From Daphnia pulex (Eukaryota > Arthropoda > Branchiopoda > Diplostraca > Daphniidae), in assembly GCF_021134715.1 (NCBI RefSeq), contig NC_060019.1:11236001-11300000 (forward strand): 64,000 nucleotides of DNA, read 5' to 3'. The notes under the pieces were generated by a model. That model was not told the origin of the DNA, searched no databases, and worked only from the letters and a program-made list of their open reading frames with translations. Made by a program: the position numbers and the translations under genes. Positions 61,901 to 64,000 of this stretch are shown piece by piece (within the stretch, counting starts at the first letter, position 1; each line of letters starts with the position of its first letter).

Positions 61901-62885
61901 ACACAAAAATAAAGGTTGCACAGTCCAGTCTAGGAAACTTCCAAGGACAACCAGCAGAGTCCCATATAATTCAGGCCAAGGGATTGCCTACTGATGTTGT
62001 TTTGGAGAGGGGAAATGGCTTTATGGACACAAGTTAAACGTCTTTAGGTCTAGATCAAGGTCACGGCATTGGAAGACTATTTCCTGACGTTGTAAATGAT
62101 TTAATACATTTCGCTCGCTGTCGAACAAAGGAAATCACGTGCTCCTCCATAGCTGATATCGAGTCAACTCTACTATAGCCCACGTGATATGCAAATCCAA
62201 CCCCTAGCCAAAGCAGTCGGTACAAGTTTTAGACCTTTGAGCGGTTATTATATGATGGCTAGACTACTTTGTAATCGGCTGGATTTTCTTTCTTTGACGT
62301 TTAGAAAAAAAGGGGGAGTGGAAGGGAGGTTCGATCGGCTTCTAGAAGAAAAAAAAAAGGACAACAAAACCCATGGCAACAGACGAAAAATGAAACCATC
62401 CCAGACGGGGGACCTTTAAACTCTTGCTGATTGGTGAAATATTTTTTTACGAGGTCGCCAACCGGAAAGGAATGGAGACAAAAGACCGCAGGGTGAATTG
62501 GGAAAAAAAAGATGAGATTGGCAAGATAGACAAGATAACTCTCGCCAATGAACATTTTTAACACACTCAGTTGGTTGGTAAACAAAATGAACATTTTTTA
62601 GCCGGCCTTTTCAATATGTCTTGGCACTCTACTCGCCTTCCGTATAGCTTCAAACAGGCATCTATTCATAGCATTTTCGCCCTGGCACCAAAAGGACTAG
62701 TTTGCCTCTGGTCCAAAACAGAGAAGAAGAAAAAAAACACTTGACTAAACAACTAACCTGGGGACTTTGCGAAGATCGCAATGTTGGATAGCGCCATCTT
62801 TCCGAGTGAACCAGACTTCCAAAAGCTTCTCCACGCCTTCGAAATAGTGTTCTTGATGGTGGTTTTCGTTATTATCCTTCTCCAT
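58995..62885 (-). CDS. Amd1: S-adenosylmethionine decarboxylase proenzyme with an acidic insertion
   Basis: Minus-strand exons: 62885-62758, 61061-60975, 60901-60775, 60703-60601, 60012-59573, 59511-59419, 59352-59197, 59132-58995. They encode about 423 residues (human 334). Family landmarks are [13 protein letters not shown] (catalytic Glu pair), [12 protein letters not shown] (self-cleavage at Glu-Ser generating the pyruvoyl group), LKTCGTT (catalytic Cys), DPCGYSMNG (catalytic Ser) and [17 protein letters not shown] (catalytic His). It makes decarboxylated SAM for spermidine and spermine synthesis in the cytosol. Exon 5 carries an extra ~90 residues rich in Gly/Asp/Ser between WYLYTLNPY and [12 protein letters not shown]. 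The last exon could instead begin at an upstream in-frame acceptor, adding nine residues. The ATG exon starts at an acceptor near 62,936, so a non-coding exon lies upstream. Confidence 0.93.
61062..62757 (-). other. Intron 1 of the SAM decarboxylase gene (1.7 kb)
   Basis: Much longer than the other introns of this gene (64-590 bp). I see no nested gene on either strand; the open frames are short and unconvincing. Confidence 0.5.
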
Positions 62886-64000
62886 AAGGGTAGCAGTATA
62901 AGCTCCAGATGATAGATCAGAAGTGAAAATTTTTCTCTGCAATTTCTCTGATCACTGAGTTGTTTCCCCTCAAAAAGTTCAGTGATGGTGGTGGTTAAAA
63001 AAAAGAGCTGGTAAAGGGTTTGAGAGCGGTACAGAAATGTCTACTTCGCTAGGCCGTGCCGGTTAGACTGATTGTATGTCTGCTGAGGGGGTTGGTGAAA
63101 TAGAGAAACTTGCAAAAGGGGAGGAGCTTCCTGTCGCACCGCCAACCAATAGAGTGCGTACCTAGTCCAAGACCCGGCCATTTTGAATTGAAAGTATAGA
63201 AAAAAAAATCGGAAACAGGCCACAACTGCGGTGGCTATTTGTTCGCAGAAAATAACGAAATGCAAATCAGGGAATTTCCGTTGGATTTTCATGTTGCAAT
63301 CCATTGGGTTTCTTTCTCCCATTGACCACTTGTAAAAATTTCCATTTCGCCTGGATGTCACCACTTCCAGCGGTCGTTCATATTCATATGCAAATTTTTG
63401 GGAAACGATCGGGTGTCATCAATGAAAAAAAAACGAACTTTCGACTGTGTGATTTGATGACTAAAGGGCAATGTTTAACAGTCGTGGCGACTGTTTGATT
63501 CCCCGGGGATAAAATGTTTGACTCGGGTTTCTCATTTCAATATGACATGATATCGACAATCGCTAGTTTTGCCATCCCTGCTGATTCAGTGGTCAACTGT
63601 CTATTCATTCGTCTTTTTTACTTTCGTCTCTATCTTATCAATTCTGGTCAAAATCCACTTGAGTACCAAGCAAAGTTCATCAGCTGTCACGCGACACTCC
63701 AATGAACCGGTTTGCCTTTTTGTGGTAATCGGGAAAAATTCGCTTCCTGCTTTTATTACGGTTTAACGTTGTTGAAAAATAAGAATAACCAGGATTTAAA
63801 TCAACTCTTATATTGAGCCTCTTATCATCAATTGAGCAACCTTTTTAAGAGTGGAAATAGACATATATTTTTTGGCTCAGTTCAGTTTTACGACAGATGC
63901 AAATGCCGGTAGAGTATGTTGCACATAATTTGCCAAGGAACGTCATCATTTTCGATTTAGAACCACCTTTTTTCTTCTTACGGTTGAATTAGATACAGTT
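62886..64000. other. 5' region of the SAM decarboxylase gene, to window end
   Basis: Contains 5' UTR sequence to the acceptor near 62,936 and, further right, probably the non-coding first exon and promoter. No other gene could be supported before the window ends. Confidence 0.4.

Overview
The window looks like arthropod nuclear DNA, most likely a branchiopod such as Daphnia. Genes are compact, introns are short (often 50-90 bp), spacing is tight, and TATA-type promoters sit in front of small secreted-protein genes. A decayed gene family with Tyr/Thr/Lys/Ala/Glu repeats also resembles secreted structural proteins I associate with Daphnia. The genus is an inference; no rRNA or mitochondrial marker is present.

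Layout. 1-2,657: no recognisable gene. 2,658-11,673 (+): DRAK/STK17-type death-associated kinase in seven exons with a very long Ser-rich tail. 12,478-25,888: a giant nested inverted repeat with two arms of about 6.7 kb around a spacer of about 34 bp. Each arm holds a decayed cluster of YTTKAAE-type genes, a 24-bp x 35/36 tandem array, a TTAA-flanked MITE, another short inverted-repeat element, and its own pair of inverted ~295-bp repeats. 26,724-28,717: a fold-back element of about 2 kb with doubled terminal repeats. 29,127-30,827 (-): MFAP1. 33,356-34,109 (+): ARF6. 35,172-39,535 (-): CCDC174, whose 2.3-kb fourth intron contains an oppositely oriented Ly6/uPAR-like gene (37,231-38,393). 40,494-41,906 (+): a protein with only the C-terminal lectin-like domain of MGAT4. 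42,200-46,964 (-): a senataxin/Sen1-type helicase with altered motifs II and III. 48,790-49,296 (+): a small secreted peptide gene. 50,251-52,606 (+): phospholipase C delta. 54,185-54,782: a perfect 276-bp inverted repeat with a 46-bp loop. 55,192-57,887 (+): DDX51-type DEAD-box helicase. 58,995-62,885 (-): S-adenosylmethionine decarboxylase with a large acidic insertion.

The housekeeping genes do not form one pathway. Several concern RNA biology: MFAP1 and CCDC174 (spliceosome/EJC associated), the senataxin-like helicase (R-loops and termination) and DDX51 (ribosome biogenesis). ARF6 and PLC delta both act in phosphoinositide and membrane signalling. The accessory interest lies in the palindromic block at 12-26 kb, the perfect hairpin at 54 kb, the MGAT4 lectin-only protein, and the altered catalytic motifs in the kinase and the helicase.

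All exon boundaries were placed by eye from GT/AG (once GC/AG) sites, reading phase and family similarity. UTRs and non-coding first exons were not resolved.
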